NCBI GenBank assembly: GCA_036504595.1
Contig: DASXUX010000108.1
Coordinates: 62,001 to 126,000, forward strand
Direction of reading: 5' to 3'
DNA length: 64,000 nucleotides
DNA from: DASXUX01 sp036504595
Lineage (GTDB): Bacteria; Planctomycetota; SZUA-567; H5-PLA8
Position numbers and translations under genes: made by a program. Under the pieces are notes generated by a model. That model did not search any database and was not told the origin of the DNA. It saw only the letters and a program-made list of their open reading frames with translations. Shown one piece after another: positions 48,355-57,165 of this stretch (positions are counted from its first letter, which is position 1; each line of letters starts with the position of its first letter).

Positions 48355-48444
48355 AGACGGGTATGGGGCATAGGGTGTCGGGTATCGGGAATTGTTTGTG
48401 ACGGATCATCCACCCCGAGACCCCATACCCTATACCCCATACCA
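48355..48444. repeat. Inverted pair of heptameric repeats forming a possible hairpin
   Basis: A left array of 7-nt GGTATGGG/CATAGGG units (48355-48393) is the complement of the right array (48414-48444, CCCATACCC units). About 17 consecutive positions pair with one mismatch around a 20-nt loop. It could act as a terminator or as a recombination relic. Confidence 0.7.
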
Positions 48445-48462
48445 GATCCCCGAAAACTCGCT

Positions 48463-51400
48463 ATGCTCAACGACCTGAAGAAAATTGTTGCCGGTGAGGT
48501 GCGCCTCGACGCTCACAACCGGATGCTCTATTCGACCGACGCCTCGATCTACCAGGTCGAACCACTTGGCGTCGTCATTCCCGCCGACATCGACGACCTC
48601 CTCCGCGTCATTTCTTACTGCGGCCCCAAACGCGTTCCGTTGCTTCCGCGCGGCGGCGGCACCAGCTTGCCCGGCCAATGCGTCAACCGAGCGCTCGTTG
48701 TCGATTACTCCCCCACGTGCCGCCAAGTTCTCTCTGTGGAAGTTGACGCTCGCACCTGCCACGTCGAACCCGGCATCACCATCGACGAACTGAATCGCGC
48801 TCTCGACGCCCGAGGCACAAAACTGTTCTTCGCGCCCGATCCCGCTACGTCCGCGCAGGCCAGCATCGGCGGTTCCATCGGCAACAACGCCGCCGGCGCA
48901 CGCTCGATCCGCTACGGCCGAACCAGTGAAAACGTCGCGGCTCTGGATGTGGCCCTTTCCACCGGCGAACGTCTCTGGCTCGAACCCGGCGCCGGCCGCA
49001 AGAACCCCGTCGCCCGGCGTCTCGCTGAAGAAGTCTCCCGCGTTGTTCAGCAGTACGCGCCCCAGATTCGCGAACGTTTCCCCAAGACCAATCGCCGCAA
49101 CGCGGGCTACGCGCTCGACTCAGTCCTCGCGCAGCTCGACCGCGGCATCGGCCCCGATGACCTCGATCTCACCTGCCTCCTCTGCGGCAGCGAAGGCACG
49201 CTCGCCGTAACCCTCGGCGCAAAGCTGAAGCTCCATCCAGTCCCGCGCAGCAAAGGCCTCGCGATCTGCTCCTTCGCAACGTTGGAAGACGCCATCGCCG
49301 CCGTCGCGCCCGCGCTTCAAACCGGCGCCAGCGCTGTCGAACTGATCGACGATGTCGTTCTCACCGCCGCCCGCCGCAACACCGAATGCCGCGGCTACAT
49401 GGACCTCCTGCCGAAGATCGCCGCCCCCGGCTCCCCTCTCCCCCGCGAGGGAGAGGGGTTGGGGGTGAGGGGGCAAGAGGCGTCCGCCGATCCCATGGCC
49501 GTCCTCTACGTCGAATATCAAGAAACCGGCCCGATCGAAGACGTGCACGCGCGTTTCGAGAAACTTCGCCAGGTGCTGCCCGGTGTTCCGCTCACGCCAT
49601 ACATCGATCAAAAGGCTCTCATGCGAGCGTGGGCATTGCGCAAAGCCGGCGAACCGCTGCTGCACGGCCTTTCCGCTCACCGCCGCCCCATCACCTGCGT
49701 CGAAGACAACGCCGTCCCCGTCGAAAACCTCGCCCGCTTTGTCGCCGGCTTCAAAGAAATCGTCACCAAACACGGCACCAAAGCCGCCTACTGGGCCCAC
49801 GCCTCGGTCGGCGTGCTGCACGTCCGCCCGATGCTCGATCTCCACGATCCCGCCGACCGCGACCGCATGCGCGGAATCGCCGTCGAAGTCGCCGACCTCG
49901 CGCGCCAGTGCGGCGGCATCATGTCGGGCGAACACGGCGACGGACGCCTGCGCGGCCCGCTTCTCGAACGCTTCTTTGGCGCCGAACTGATGCAAGCCTT
50001 CCGGCAGGTCAAAGCCATCTTCGACCCCGCCGGCATCTTGAACCCCGGCAACATCACCGTGCCCGGCCCTGTCGAAAGCATGACCGAGCACCTCCGCGTC
50101 AATCCGCACGGCCCCGACCTTGTCTGGCCCAAAGTCGATACGTTCTTCGACTACTCAAACCAGGAAGGCTTCGCCGGCGCAATCGAAATGTGCAACGGCG
50201 CCGGCGTCTGCCGCAAGACCGCCGTCGGCGTCATGTGCCCGTCGTATCGCGCCACGATGGACGAACGCCACGCCACCCGCGGCCGAGCCAACGCGCTGCG
50301 CCTGGCCATCACCGGCCAGCTCTCCCCAGATTCCCTCTCCCCCGAGAGAGAGAGTGCCGAGCGAGCGAAGCAAGACCGAGGTGAGGGGGAGGCCGTGCTC
50401 CCCCGCCCCGCCGAGGGGAGGGGGCCGGGGGGAGGGGTTTGCGGCAGCGCCGCAACTTCAGCGGCAAAACCTGACTGGAACGATGCGGGCACCATCGAAA
50501 CCCTTTCGCTCTGCCTAAGCTGCAAAGCCTGCAAAACCGAATGCCCCAGCAACGTGGATGTCGCCCGCTTAAAAGCCGAGTACACCGCGCAGCGTTACGC
50601 CCAAAAAGGCGGAGCGCCGATCCAGGCCCGCGTATTCGGACAGATCCGCTTGCTGAACGCTCTCGGCTCCATGATGCCGAACCTCGCGAATTTCGTGAAC
50701 TCGCTCTCGCTCACGCGCGCGATCATGAACCCGCTCCTCGGCCTCGCCCCTCAGCGCACGATGCCGCGCTACGAACGCAGCCTGTACAATTGGTTCAAGA
50801 AACGACCCGTAGCGGAACAATCCGCGAATCCCAAAGTCGTCCTCTTCGGCGATTGCTTCGTCACCTACAACGAACCCCGCATCGGCCAGGCCGCCGTGCG
50901 TGTGCTGGAGGCCCTCGGCTACCAGGTCGAACTCCCCGAAGTAAGCTGCTGCGGCCGAGCGATGATCTCCACCGGCCTGTTGGAAGAAGCCATCCGCACC
51001 GCCGACCGCACGCTCGAAAAGTTGCGCCCGTACATCACCGATCCGCAGGTCAAAGCCATCGTCGTCTGCGAACCCTCGTGCCTGGCCACGATGAAGGACG
51101 AATGGCTGCAGCTCAAACTGAAGACCGACATATCTCTGCGCAAGGAACTCGCCGCCAAAGCCATCATGGTCGATGAATTCATCGAGCGCGATTGGGAAAT
51201 TCATCCAACTCCCCCTTCCCTTCTAGGGAAGGGGGCTGGGGGGTTAGGTTCCGTCGTCCTGCACTCCCACTGCCACCAAAAAGCCATCTGGGGCGAACAA
51301 ACCGCCTCCGCCTTCCTCAAGCGCCTGGTGGGTGAGCGCCTCAGCGTGCTGCCGTCCGGTTGCTGCGGCATGGCCGGTTCATTCGGCTACAAAAAAGAAA

Positions 51401-51582
51401 ATTATGAACTCTCGATGAAAATCGGCGAGCAGTCCCTGTTCTCTCTGCTCAAGAACGTCCCGCCGGACGCAATCGTCCTCGCCCCCGGCACATCCTGCCG
51501 CCATCAGATTCACGACGGCACCGCGCGCACCGCCCTGCACCCGATCGAACTCGCCGCCCAGATTCTGCTTCCACAGAAATAA
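48463..51582 (+). CDS. FAD-linked oxidase / Fe-S reductase fusion (GlcD-GlcF or D-lactate dehydrogenase type)
   Basis: 1039 residues. N-terminal FAD-binding fold: VPLLPRGGGTSLPGQCVN and PATSAQASIGGSIGNNAAG, the FAD-pyrophosphate loops. A C-terminal FAD-oxidase cap contains HASVGVLHVRPMLD and MSGEHGDGRLRG. Then come ferredoxin-type cysteines (CLSCKACKTECP) and two CCG domains (SCCGRAM, GCCGMAGSF) typical of heterodisulfide-reductase-like subunits. It probably oxidises a 2-hydroxy acid and passes electrons on. The fusion order matches YdiJ-type proteins. Three different repeats are translated inside it, at residues ~322-337 (SPLPREGEGLGVRG), ~621-665 and ~915-930 (PPSLLGKGAGGLG). Confidence 0.85.
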   Translation: MLNDLKKIVAGEVRLDAHNRMLYSTDASIYQVEPLGVVIPADIDDLLRVISYCGPKRVPLLPRGGGTSLPGQCVNRALVVDYSPTCRQVLSVEVDARTCHVEPGITIDELNRALDARGTKLFFAPDPATSAQASIGGSIGNNAAGARSIRYGRTSENVAALDVALSTGERLWLEPGAGRKNPVARRLAEEVSRVVQQYAPQIRERFPKTNRRNAGYALDSVLAQLDRGIGPDDLDLTCLLCGSEGTLAVTLGAKLKLHPVPRSKGLAICSFATLEDAIAAVAPALQTGASAVELIDDVVLTAARRNTECRGYMDLLPKIAAPGSPLPREGEGLGVRGQEASADPMAVLYVEYQETGPIEDVHARFEKLRQVLPGVPLTPYIDQKALMRAWALRKAGEPLLHGLSAHRRPITCVEDNAVPVENLARFVAGFKEIVTKHGTKAAYWAHASVGVLHVRPMLDLHDPADRDRMRGIAVEVADLARQCGGIMSGEHGDGRLRGPLLERFFGAELMQAFRQVKAIFDPAGILNPGNITVPGPVESMTEHLRVNPHGPDLVWPKVDTFFDYSNQEGFAGAIEMCNGAGVCRKTAVGVMCPSYRATMDERHATRGRANALRLAITGQLSPDSLSPERESAERAKQDRGEGEAVLPRPAEGRGPGGGVCGSAATSAAKPDWNDAGTIETLSLCLSCKACKTECPSNVDVARLKAEYTAQRYAQKGGAPIQARVFGQIRLLNALGSMMPNLANFVNSLSLTRAIMNPLLGLAPQRTMPRYERSLYNWFKKRPVAEQSANPKVVLFGDCFVTYNEPRIGQAAVRVLEALGYQVELPEVSCCGRAMISTGLLEEAIRTADRTLEKLRPYITDPQVKAIVVCEPSCLATMKDEWLQLKLKTDISLRKELAAKAIMVDEFIERDWEIHPTPPSLLGKGAGGLGSVVLHSHCHQKAIWGEQTASAFLKRLVGERLSVLPSGCCGMAGSFGYKKENYELSMKIGEQSLFSLLKNVPPDAIVLAPGTSCRHQIHDGTARTALHPIELAAQILLPQK
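49428..49474 (+). repeat. Family A palindrome, in frame
   Basis: Arms CCCCTCTCCC (49433-49442) and GGGAGAGGGG (49449-49458) plus the G-rich tail, nearly identical to the copy at 18413-18463 although in a different gene and read on the opposite strand. Confidence 0.85.
50325..50455 (+). repeat. Two family A-like elements in tandem, in frame
   Basis: A CCCTCTCCCC/GAGAGAGAG variant containing GCCGAGCGAGCGAAG (50332-50391) is followed by CCCCGCCCCGCCGAGGGG with a GGCAGCGCCGCAA end (50398-50453). It lies between the FAD and Fe-S domains. Confidence 0.65.
51208..51252 (+). repeat. Family A-like palindrome, in frame
   Basis: CCCCCTTCCCTTCTAGGGAA and its arm, followed by GGGGGGTTAGGTT. Near-copy of 47338-47400. 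It is translated as PPSLLGKGAGGLG between the two CCG domains. Confidence 0.8.
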
Positions 51583-51616
51583 TCATCTGTGTCCATCTGT
51601 GTTCATCTGTGGTTAA
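51582..51616. repeat. CATCTGTG repeat at the convergent gene ends
   Basis: Three copies of CATCTGTG separated by short spacers, followed by GTTAAAA. It fills the gap between the convergent fusion and GH4 genes and overlaps the GH4 stop. Confidence 0.7.
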
Positions 51617-53007
51617 AAATAGTCCCGCGCCTTCTGAAACTCCGCCGGCATCTCCTTCTTGTGAATCTGCAGCAACTCCCGCCACAGCGCCTTCGCCTCC
51701 CGCGTGTTTTGATAAATCGGGTACGCAAAAAGAGCGTCCGAAAACAGCTTCGGGTCGCGCGCCGCAATCGCGTCCCCCAGCAAGGTCTGGTGCGTCGCCA
51801 GAGCACTGATCAGTCCGTGGAAGCAGTCCGGCACTTCCAGATCCGCGTCCGGCTTCACGCCGTCCTCATCCATCGTCAGGGAATATTCCAGCACCGTCCG
51901 GTCCGCAAATCCCTTCACCGCGCCGCGATTCGGCAGACTCGCTGCCAGCCACTGCCGCGACACGCCGCCCAGAGCTTTCAGCACCACAACCGTCGCGTCC
52001 GCGGGATTTGCGGCGAAACGCGGGTTCTCAAGCGGCCCCTGCGCCCAGAATTCACGCGTCAGCGTCCGGTCCAGATAACCGCGGAACTCCACATCCGCCT
52101 TCTCGCGCTCGATAGTCCCGCGCGTGGCGTCCTTCTCAGCTTGCTCCCGCGTCAGCGGCCGGTGATCCTTCAGCATCCGCTCCCGCATTTCCTGGAAGAA
52201 AATGTGCATCATCCCGTCGCCTTCGGTCGAGAAGATAATCGGCCCGAACCGCCACCGCATTTCGGCCAGTCGCGCCAGCCCGTAGCGAATGGATGCCTCC
52301 ATCTGCGGATACTTTGGCGTGCGGCACGGCTTCCAATTTGGGCGAGCCAACGCTTTATCGAACAGCTCGTAAATGTCTTTGCCGCGATACGTGCCGCGAA
52401 CGATGAAACTGAGATGGTTCACGCCTGCGCTCGCCACCCGAAACTCGTCGCTGTACTCGTCCTTGTCGAACAATAGCCGCGTCAAATCCCAGCGATGATT
52501 CGTAAAGCCGCCGCAGACGCCCAGCGCGCGCACCTTCGTGTGGTTGTTGACCATCCCGCTGTACACCGCGACCGGGTTTGCAAAATCCACCAGCCAAGCC
52601 TTCGGACAATGCTTCTCCATCAGCTTTGCGATCTGCAGGATGATCGTGCCGCCGGTCACTGACCGGAACGCCCCGCTGACCGAGAGCTGATCAGATCCGA
52701 AGAACCCGTGCTCAAGACAAGCCTGGTCGCTCAACCGGCACACCACTGGCGAGCCGACCGGGAAACTCACGCTGACCATCTCCGCACCCGGCAGAGCGCG
52801 TTCCAGTTTGTCCGTCCACGTCACGCGGCAGTTTGAGCCGGCATACTCCGGCGTCTTCATGATCAGCCGCCCGACCGTCTCGGCCCGCGAAAGATTCATG
52901 TCCACCAGGCGAATCTCGCCGCCCTGGAACAACTTCTTCTCCGCCATCGCCGCACGCACGATTGGCAAAGTGCGATACGATCCGCCCCCGACAAAAACGA
53001 CCTTCAT
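51613..53007 (-). CDS. Glycoside hydrolase family 4 (NAD- and metal-dependent)
   Basis: 464 residues from the ATG at 53007, with GAGGA about 9 nt upstream; the frame is open to 53181. MKVVFVGGGSYRTLPIV is the NAD-binding GGGS motif of GH4, and LVDFANPVAVYSG is the NP block. CGGFTNHRWD supplies a metal-binding Cys and AGVNHLSFI the metal-binding His. GH4 enzymes cleave alpha- or beta-glycosides by oxidation-elimination and usually act on phosphorylated or acidic sugars in the cytoplasm. A repeat (53015-53066) lies between it and the next gene upstream. Confidence 0.85.
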   Translation of the reverse strand: MKVVFVGGGSYRTLPIVRAAMAEKKLFQGGEIRLVDMNLSRAETVGRLIMKTPEYAGSNCRVTWTDKLERALPGAEMVSVSFPVGSPVVCRLSDQACLEHGFFGSDQLSVSGAFRSVTGGTIILQIAKLMEKHCPKAWLVDFANPVAVYSGMVNNHTKVRALGVCGGFTNHRWDLTRLLFDKDEYSDEFRVASAGVNHLSFIVRGTYRGKDIYELFDKALARPNWKPCRTPKYPQMEASIRYGLARLAEMRWRFGPIIFSTEGDGMMHIFFQEMRERMLKDHRPLTREQAEKDATRGTIEREKADVEFRGYLDRTLTREFWAQGPLENPRFAANPADATVVVLKALGGVSRQWLAASLPNRGAVKGFADRTVLEYSLTMDEDGVKPDADLEVPDCFHGLISALATHQTLLGDAIAARDPKLFSDALFAYPIYQNTREAKALWRELLQIHKKEMPAEFQKARDYF

Positions 53008-53014
53008 CGATGAA

Positions 53015-53066
53015 TCCTCTTTTCTCTGCGCTCTCCGTGCCCTTTGCGTCTCTGCGTTGAACTCAC
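53015..53066. repeat. CTCTGCG/GTCTCTGCG interspersed repeat
   Basis: TTTCTCTGCGCTCTCCGTGC followed by CCTTTGCGTCTCTGCGTTGA: degenerate repeats of a CTCTGCG unit overlapping the 3' end of the cytochrome gene. Related to the element at 45939-45980. Confidence 0.6.
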
Positions 53067-56000
53067 TTCGCCTCGTCAAAGATCTTCCGCCCTTCCCGCA
53101 GCGCCGCGCGATTTCTTCGCTCGGCCTCCAACCGCTGCTGGTACTTGGTTTCTCGCTTCTGATCCGCGTCGCACGCCGCAAACTCCGGCGCGTCGGGATT
53201 CGGACGCTGCTTCAGCATGTCGCGCCCGGCTTGGATGATCGCCAGCGCCTCTTTGTACTTCGGATCGTTCTTGTCTTGGAACTTTGAGAGGCACGGACTC
53301 ACCTCCGGACGGTCGAACGAGACTTGCGGCCCCAGTTTCCTTCCGTGATGGCCCAGTCCGCTCAGAGGAACGCCCGTCAATTGCTCCAAGCGTCCCAATT
53401 GCTTCCCGTCCAGCACGCAGCGTCCGCCGAGATTGTTCGGATACACGCTCGCATAACTGGAGTAGTAGGGCGCATTGATATCAATCCATGTCGCGATCCG
53501 ATCGAAATCCTCCTTCGTCAGCGTGATTTTCTCGTGCGCCTGCCGCAGTTTCTCCATCTGCTGTGGCGGAATCTTCGAGCGCGGGTTGAGCGGCAGCCCC
53601 GCCAGCGGACGAATCGCATCCACCAGCTTACTGTCATTCGAGCCCCAGCCATACGCCGGCTGCGTCGCCGCCGGTCCTGCTCCGATCGCATGGATTTCCC
53701 GCTTCAGCCAAAGTTCAATATACGAGGCGTTAAAGGACAGTTCGCGATCGCGCGCCAGATTCAGCACCGCGCCATCCTTCTTGTCAAAGTCGTGGCACGA
53801 AACGCACGCGCGGTCGAACACCGGCTGCACTTCCGTCAGATAGTTGAAGTCCCGCTGCGGACCGTACCAGCCGTCCAGCCGGCTCGCGCCCCGCTTCAGC
53901 GCCGACGCGGTGGGGCCGGCGTCCCTGCCGGCCGGCACGGAGGCCGGCGCTACTCTTGTCGGCGGGGTCGAACGCCGCTCATCGTGGCAGCCAATGCAGC
54001 CCGTCCATTCGCCCGATTGAACCATCGTGCCGCTGCGCATCGATTGGATCATCAGTCCGTTTTCGTCGAGCAACTGGAAGAAAACGAACTTGTCCGACGG
54101 CAGCGCGAAGAACGCCGAACCATCCGCCTCCACCGGCACCGTCCCCAGTATGCGTTTGTTGTTGAAATCGTGCCACCCCATCGCGGGCGCCTCGGCGCCC
54201 TGCCCGTTCCAGGAAGCCCCTGAGAAGAATCGCTTTTCCGGAGATTCCATCACGCGCAGAGACTTCACGCTCCCCGGCTTGACGCCTTGCATGTGCGTGC
54301 CCTGGTACACGTCCGCAACATAAAAATAACCTTCCTTGTTCTCGAAATCGCGCCGCGCTGGAATCACCGGCGGCCGGGTCCGCGCAGCAATCGGCCGCGG
54401 ATCGTAGCAACCCGGACCTTCCGTGTGCAGCATGATCTCGTTGCCGAAAACATCGACCAGGAAGAGTCCCATCTGCTCTCCGCTTCCGGTCATGCGCGAA
54501 CAGAGGAAGTACTTGTCGCTCAACGGATACGGATCTTCGAACTTCAGCTTCACGCGCGTAAAATCGTCAAAGCCGCCGTTTTCGCGGACGAGGTTGATCG
54601 CATCCGCCGGCCACGTGCGAATCACGGGCGCTCGCCCGTCCAGGCCGCGCGCCGGATCGACAATCGCCAGAGCGCCCCACGGCCGGTCGTGGCACGAGGA
54701 GAAGTTGCAGAGAATCTGCGCCGTGCCGGGAATGTAGCGGCCCTCAAGCACCGCCCCGGGACTGCCCGTGTTGTTGCCCCAGACAATCGCGTGATTCGTG
54801 CCGTCCGGGTTCACCACCCACAGGCCCTGGCCATCGCCGAAATTCCGGTCCACGTATTCCCAGCGGTCGTACATGATCCGGCCGTCCGGCGTCAGTCGCC
54901 CATGGCCTTCGAACAACGTGTTCTTTCCGATCTGCCGGATGTTCGATCCGTCGGCGTTCATGCGAAACAAATTGCCCATGATGTGCCGGTTGCACATGCA
55001 GTATTTCGGCTCGCGCGACGACGTGAAGGCAATCGTATCATCCGGAAGATAGAGCGGGTCGATGTCGAATACGCCCGGAGCGGACGTCAACTGCTTCAGC
55101 CCGCTGCCATCCACGTTCATCTCGTAAAGGTGGTAATCGTCTTTGATGTCTTTGCGGATCGATACCAGCATCTTCTTGCCATCAAAGTACACATCCGGAT
55201 CGCGCACAAGGCCCTGCTGAGACTCCCACAAGGTCTTGATCTCGCCGCCACGGGCAAAGTCGATCGTCTTCAGCGCACCGCCGCCCTGGAAACTGCCGGT
55301 GTTAATCTCGCCCGTCTGAAACATCGTTTCGGTGTTGTGGTGATCCGGCCGGTACTGCTTGCGCACGACGAATAGAAGTGGCTGCCCGCCGACGAGCGGG
55401 TTCGTCGTCAACGCCTCGCGCTGCAGAGCGCTCAGTTCGGTTTTTGCCTTCTGCGCCTCCTCGGCGTTCTCGGACGCGATGGCCTTCTCGAGTTTCTCCA
55501 GCCTCTGCAGAAATTCCTGCGCTCGGGGATAGCGTGAGCCAAACGTCGCGGCGATGTCCTCAATCGCCGCACGCAGCGCCGCCGTCGGCGCAAGGGTTAA
55601 CGTCCCGCCTTGCACGCGCGGACGAACACCTTTTGGATCGATGGTCCCGGACGCCTGGAAATCATCAAAGGTAATGTGTCCCCAGCCGCCAGTGTTGCGG
55701 TCCACAATCCGAAGGAAAACTTTCTTGCCGACCAGCTTCGGCTCTTTCCACTGAACGCGCTGCATCGGCTGGCTATTCGTCCCTTGTCCTTTAAGGACTT
55801 CCGCGCCGTCCATTGTGCACAGTGCCACATAGGTATCCGCGTGGTTGCCACCGCCGACCAGGAACGACATTTCCGGCGCGCTCAACGTGAAGACGGGCGA
55901 CTCGATGACGCCCGTGTATTGATCGTTGGATTCGTTAGCCGGACTTTCCAGCGTGGACAAAAAGAACTTGCCCTGCTTGTTATACGGCTTGCCATCGTGA

Positions 56001-56164
56001 TGGAAGACCGCTCGGTCAGTCACAATCTTCCCGAACTGCCCTTCGACGATAGTCCACCCTTGAAGATCCCCGCTTTCGAAATCAAACCGCACCACACCGT
56101 CTGCGGCACCCACAACAACAGCAGCGCAGAAGCTCAGTACAAGCGCAACGTGCCAGTGCTTCAT
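53063..56164 (-). CDS. HzsA-like TolB-propeller / di-haem cytochrome
   Basis: 1033 residues with a signal peptide (VALVLSFCAAVVVGAADG). The N-terminal ~170 residues resemble a carbohydrate-binding/LamG-like module (VRFDFESGDLQGWTIVEGQFG, IVDRNTGGWGHITFDDFQ). The propeller follows (KKMLVSIRKDIKDDYHLYEMN, LYLPDDTIAFTSSREPKYC); here the His block is NFSSCHDRPWGALAIVD rather than HHG/HHH. The middle domain is VKSLRVMESPEK and LGTVPVEADGSAFFALP. Haem sites: CIGCH and CVSCH, with no third. A double family B element is translated between the two (APASVPAGRDAGP). The C-terminus is Lys/Glu/Arg-rich. Confidence 0.88.
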   Translation of the reverse strand: MKHWHVALVLSFCAAVVVGAADGVVRFDFESGDLQGWTIVEGQFGKIVTDRAVFHHDGKPYNKQGKFFLSTLESPANESNDQYTGVIESPVFTLSAPEMSFLVGGGNHADTYVALCTMDGAEVLKGQGTNSQPMQRVQWKEPKLVGKKVFLRIVDRNTGGWGHITFDDFQASGTIDPKGVRPRVQGGTLTLAPTAALRAAIEDIAATFGSRYPRAQEFLQRLEKLEKAIASENAEEAQKAKTELSALQREALTTNPLVGGQPLLFVVRKQYRPDHHNTETMFQTGEINTGSFQGGGALKTIDFARGGEIKTLWESQQGLVRDPDVYFDGKKMLVSIRKDIKDDYHLYEMNVDGSGLKQLTSAPGVFDIDPLYLPDDTIAFTSSREPKYCMCNRHIMGNLFRMNADGSNIRQIGKNTLFEGHGRLTPDGRIMYDRWEYVDRNFGDGQGLWVVNPDGTNHAIVWGNNTGSPGAVLEGRYIPGTAQILCNFSSCHDRPWGALAIVDPARGLDGRAPVIRTWPADAINLVRENGGFDDFTRVKLKFEDPYPLSDKYFLCSRMTGSGEQMGLFLVDVFGNEIMLHTEGPGCYDPRPIAARTRPPVIPARRDFENKEGYFYVADVYQGTHMQGVKPGSVKSLRVMESPEKRFFSGASWNGQGAEAPAMGWHDFNNKRILGTVPVEADGSAFFALPSDKFVFFQLLDENGLMIQSMRSGTMVQSGEWTGCIGCHDERRSTPPTRVAPASVPAGRDAGPTASALKRGASRLDGWYGPQRDFNYLTEVQPVFDRACVSCHDFDKKDGAVLNLARDRELSFNASYIELWLKREIHAIGAGPAATQPAYGWGSNDSKLVDAIRPLAGLPLNPRSKIPPQQMEKLRQAHEKITLTKEDFDRIATWIDINAPYYSSYASVYPNNLGGRCVLDGKQLGRLEQLTGVPLSGLGHHGRKLGPQVSFDRPEVSPCLSKFQDKNDPKYKEALAIIQAGRDMLKQRPNPDAPEFAACDADQKRETKYQQRLEAERRNRAALREGRKIFDEAK
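53909..53953 (-). repeat. Double family B palindrome, in frame
   Basis: GGCCGGCGTCCCTGCCGGCC is followed directly by a standard family B core. Both lie in the linker between haem sites 1 and 2. Confidence 0.75.
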
Positions 56165-56207
56165 AGGATCACCCCTCGTTCACTCGACTGTAAGTCTTCA
56201 TCCGCTT

Positions 56208-57032
56208 CTAAGCGCCGTTACCCGGCAGCACGCCGTAGCCCAGGCGCCTTGAAATCCGTTGCGCGTGCTCTCCGACCATCTTCCCAATCGCGTCGAACCG
56301 TTCCAGTGGCAGTCGGCACGCCGGCCCCGTCGTCCAGATCGATCCTGCCGGATAGCCATGCTGATCCAGAATCGGCGCAGCAACGCAATGCACCCCGTCA
56401 AACTCCTCGGCCCGGTCAACGGCATAACCCAACGCCCTTGCCGTTGCCAGCTCCTTGCGAAACGCGCCCTTCCGGGTCACCGTCCGGCTGTTGAAGCGCG
56501 GCAACTCCAGCCGCTCGATCAGCGCCTCGCGCTCGTCAGCCGGCAGGAACGCCAGCAGCGCCTTGCCCGGCGCCGATGTATGCGGCCGCAGCCGCGTGCC
56601 GGGCTGCACCGTAAAATGGAACGGATGCAAGCCCGGAACTTGCTCCAGCGCCACGCCGGTATCGCCCATCAGAGCGCCCAGAATCACGCTCTCCGTCGTC
56701 AGGTTGCGCAGGTCGCGCATCACATCCAGAGACTTCTCGATGAGATTCGTCTCTCCAACCGCCGAATACCCCAGGATCAGCAGCTTGCGCGAAAGCGCAA
56801 ACCGCTTGTTGTCCTCCTCACGCAGGAGATATCCATGATCCAGAAGCGTCATCGTAATCCGAAAAATGCTGTTCTTGGATAACTTCAGAGCCGACGCGAT
56901 CTCAGCGCCCGTCAAGCCCGCCGGATGCTGCCGCAGCAGCTCGAGTATCAGCAGCGCGCGCTCCAGATTCGGCACGTGATACCGCGATCGCTTCGCTGGC
57001 GTGATCCCATTGACGATTGCGCGTGGTTTCAT
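56208..57032 (-). CDS. IclR-family transcriptional regulator
   Basis: 274 residues. The N-terminal winged helix is YHVPNLERALLILELLRQHPAGLTGAEIASALKLSKNSIFRITMTLLDHGYL. The C-terminal effector domain has the family pattern (GDTGVALEQVPG, TSAPGKALLAFLPADEREAL, YAVDREE-like sequence YAVDRAEEFDGVHCVAAPI). It probably controls a neighbouring catabolic gene, either the HzsA-like gene (53063) or the giant secreted protein upstream. A CGGTGTAG motif lies at 57060-57067 in its leader. Confidence 0.88.
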   Translation of the reverse strand: MKPRAIVNGITPAKRSRYHVPNLERALLILELLRQHPAGLTGAEIASALKLSKNSIFRITMTLLDHGYLLREEDNKRFALSRKLLILGYSAVGETNLIEKSLDVMRDLRNLTTESVILGALMGDTGVALEQVPGLHPFHFTVQPGTRLRPHTSAPGKALLAFLPADEREALIERLELPRFNSRTVTRKGAFRKELATARALGYAVDRAEEFDGVHCVAAPILDQHGYPAGSIWTTGPACRLPLERFDAIGKMVGEHAQRISRRLGYGVLPGNGA

Positions 57033-57165
57033 ATGTAAATCTCAGTTCTACATGTTCAACTACACCGTACAGGGAATGGATGCAACTGTTTTCGATGTCC
57101 GATCCATGTTTTCCGATGGTTTTCGCACCAGCAGCCAGCCGGTCCGCGTGAAGTTGTAAGGCCGC

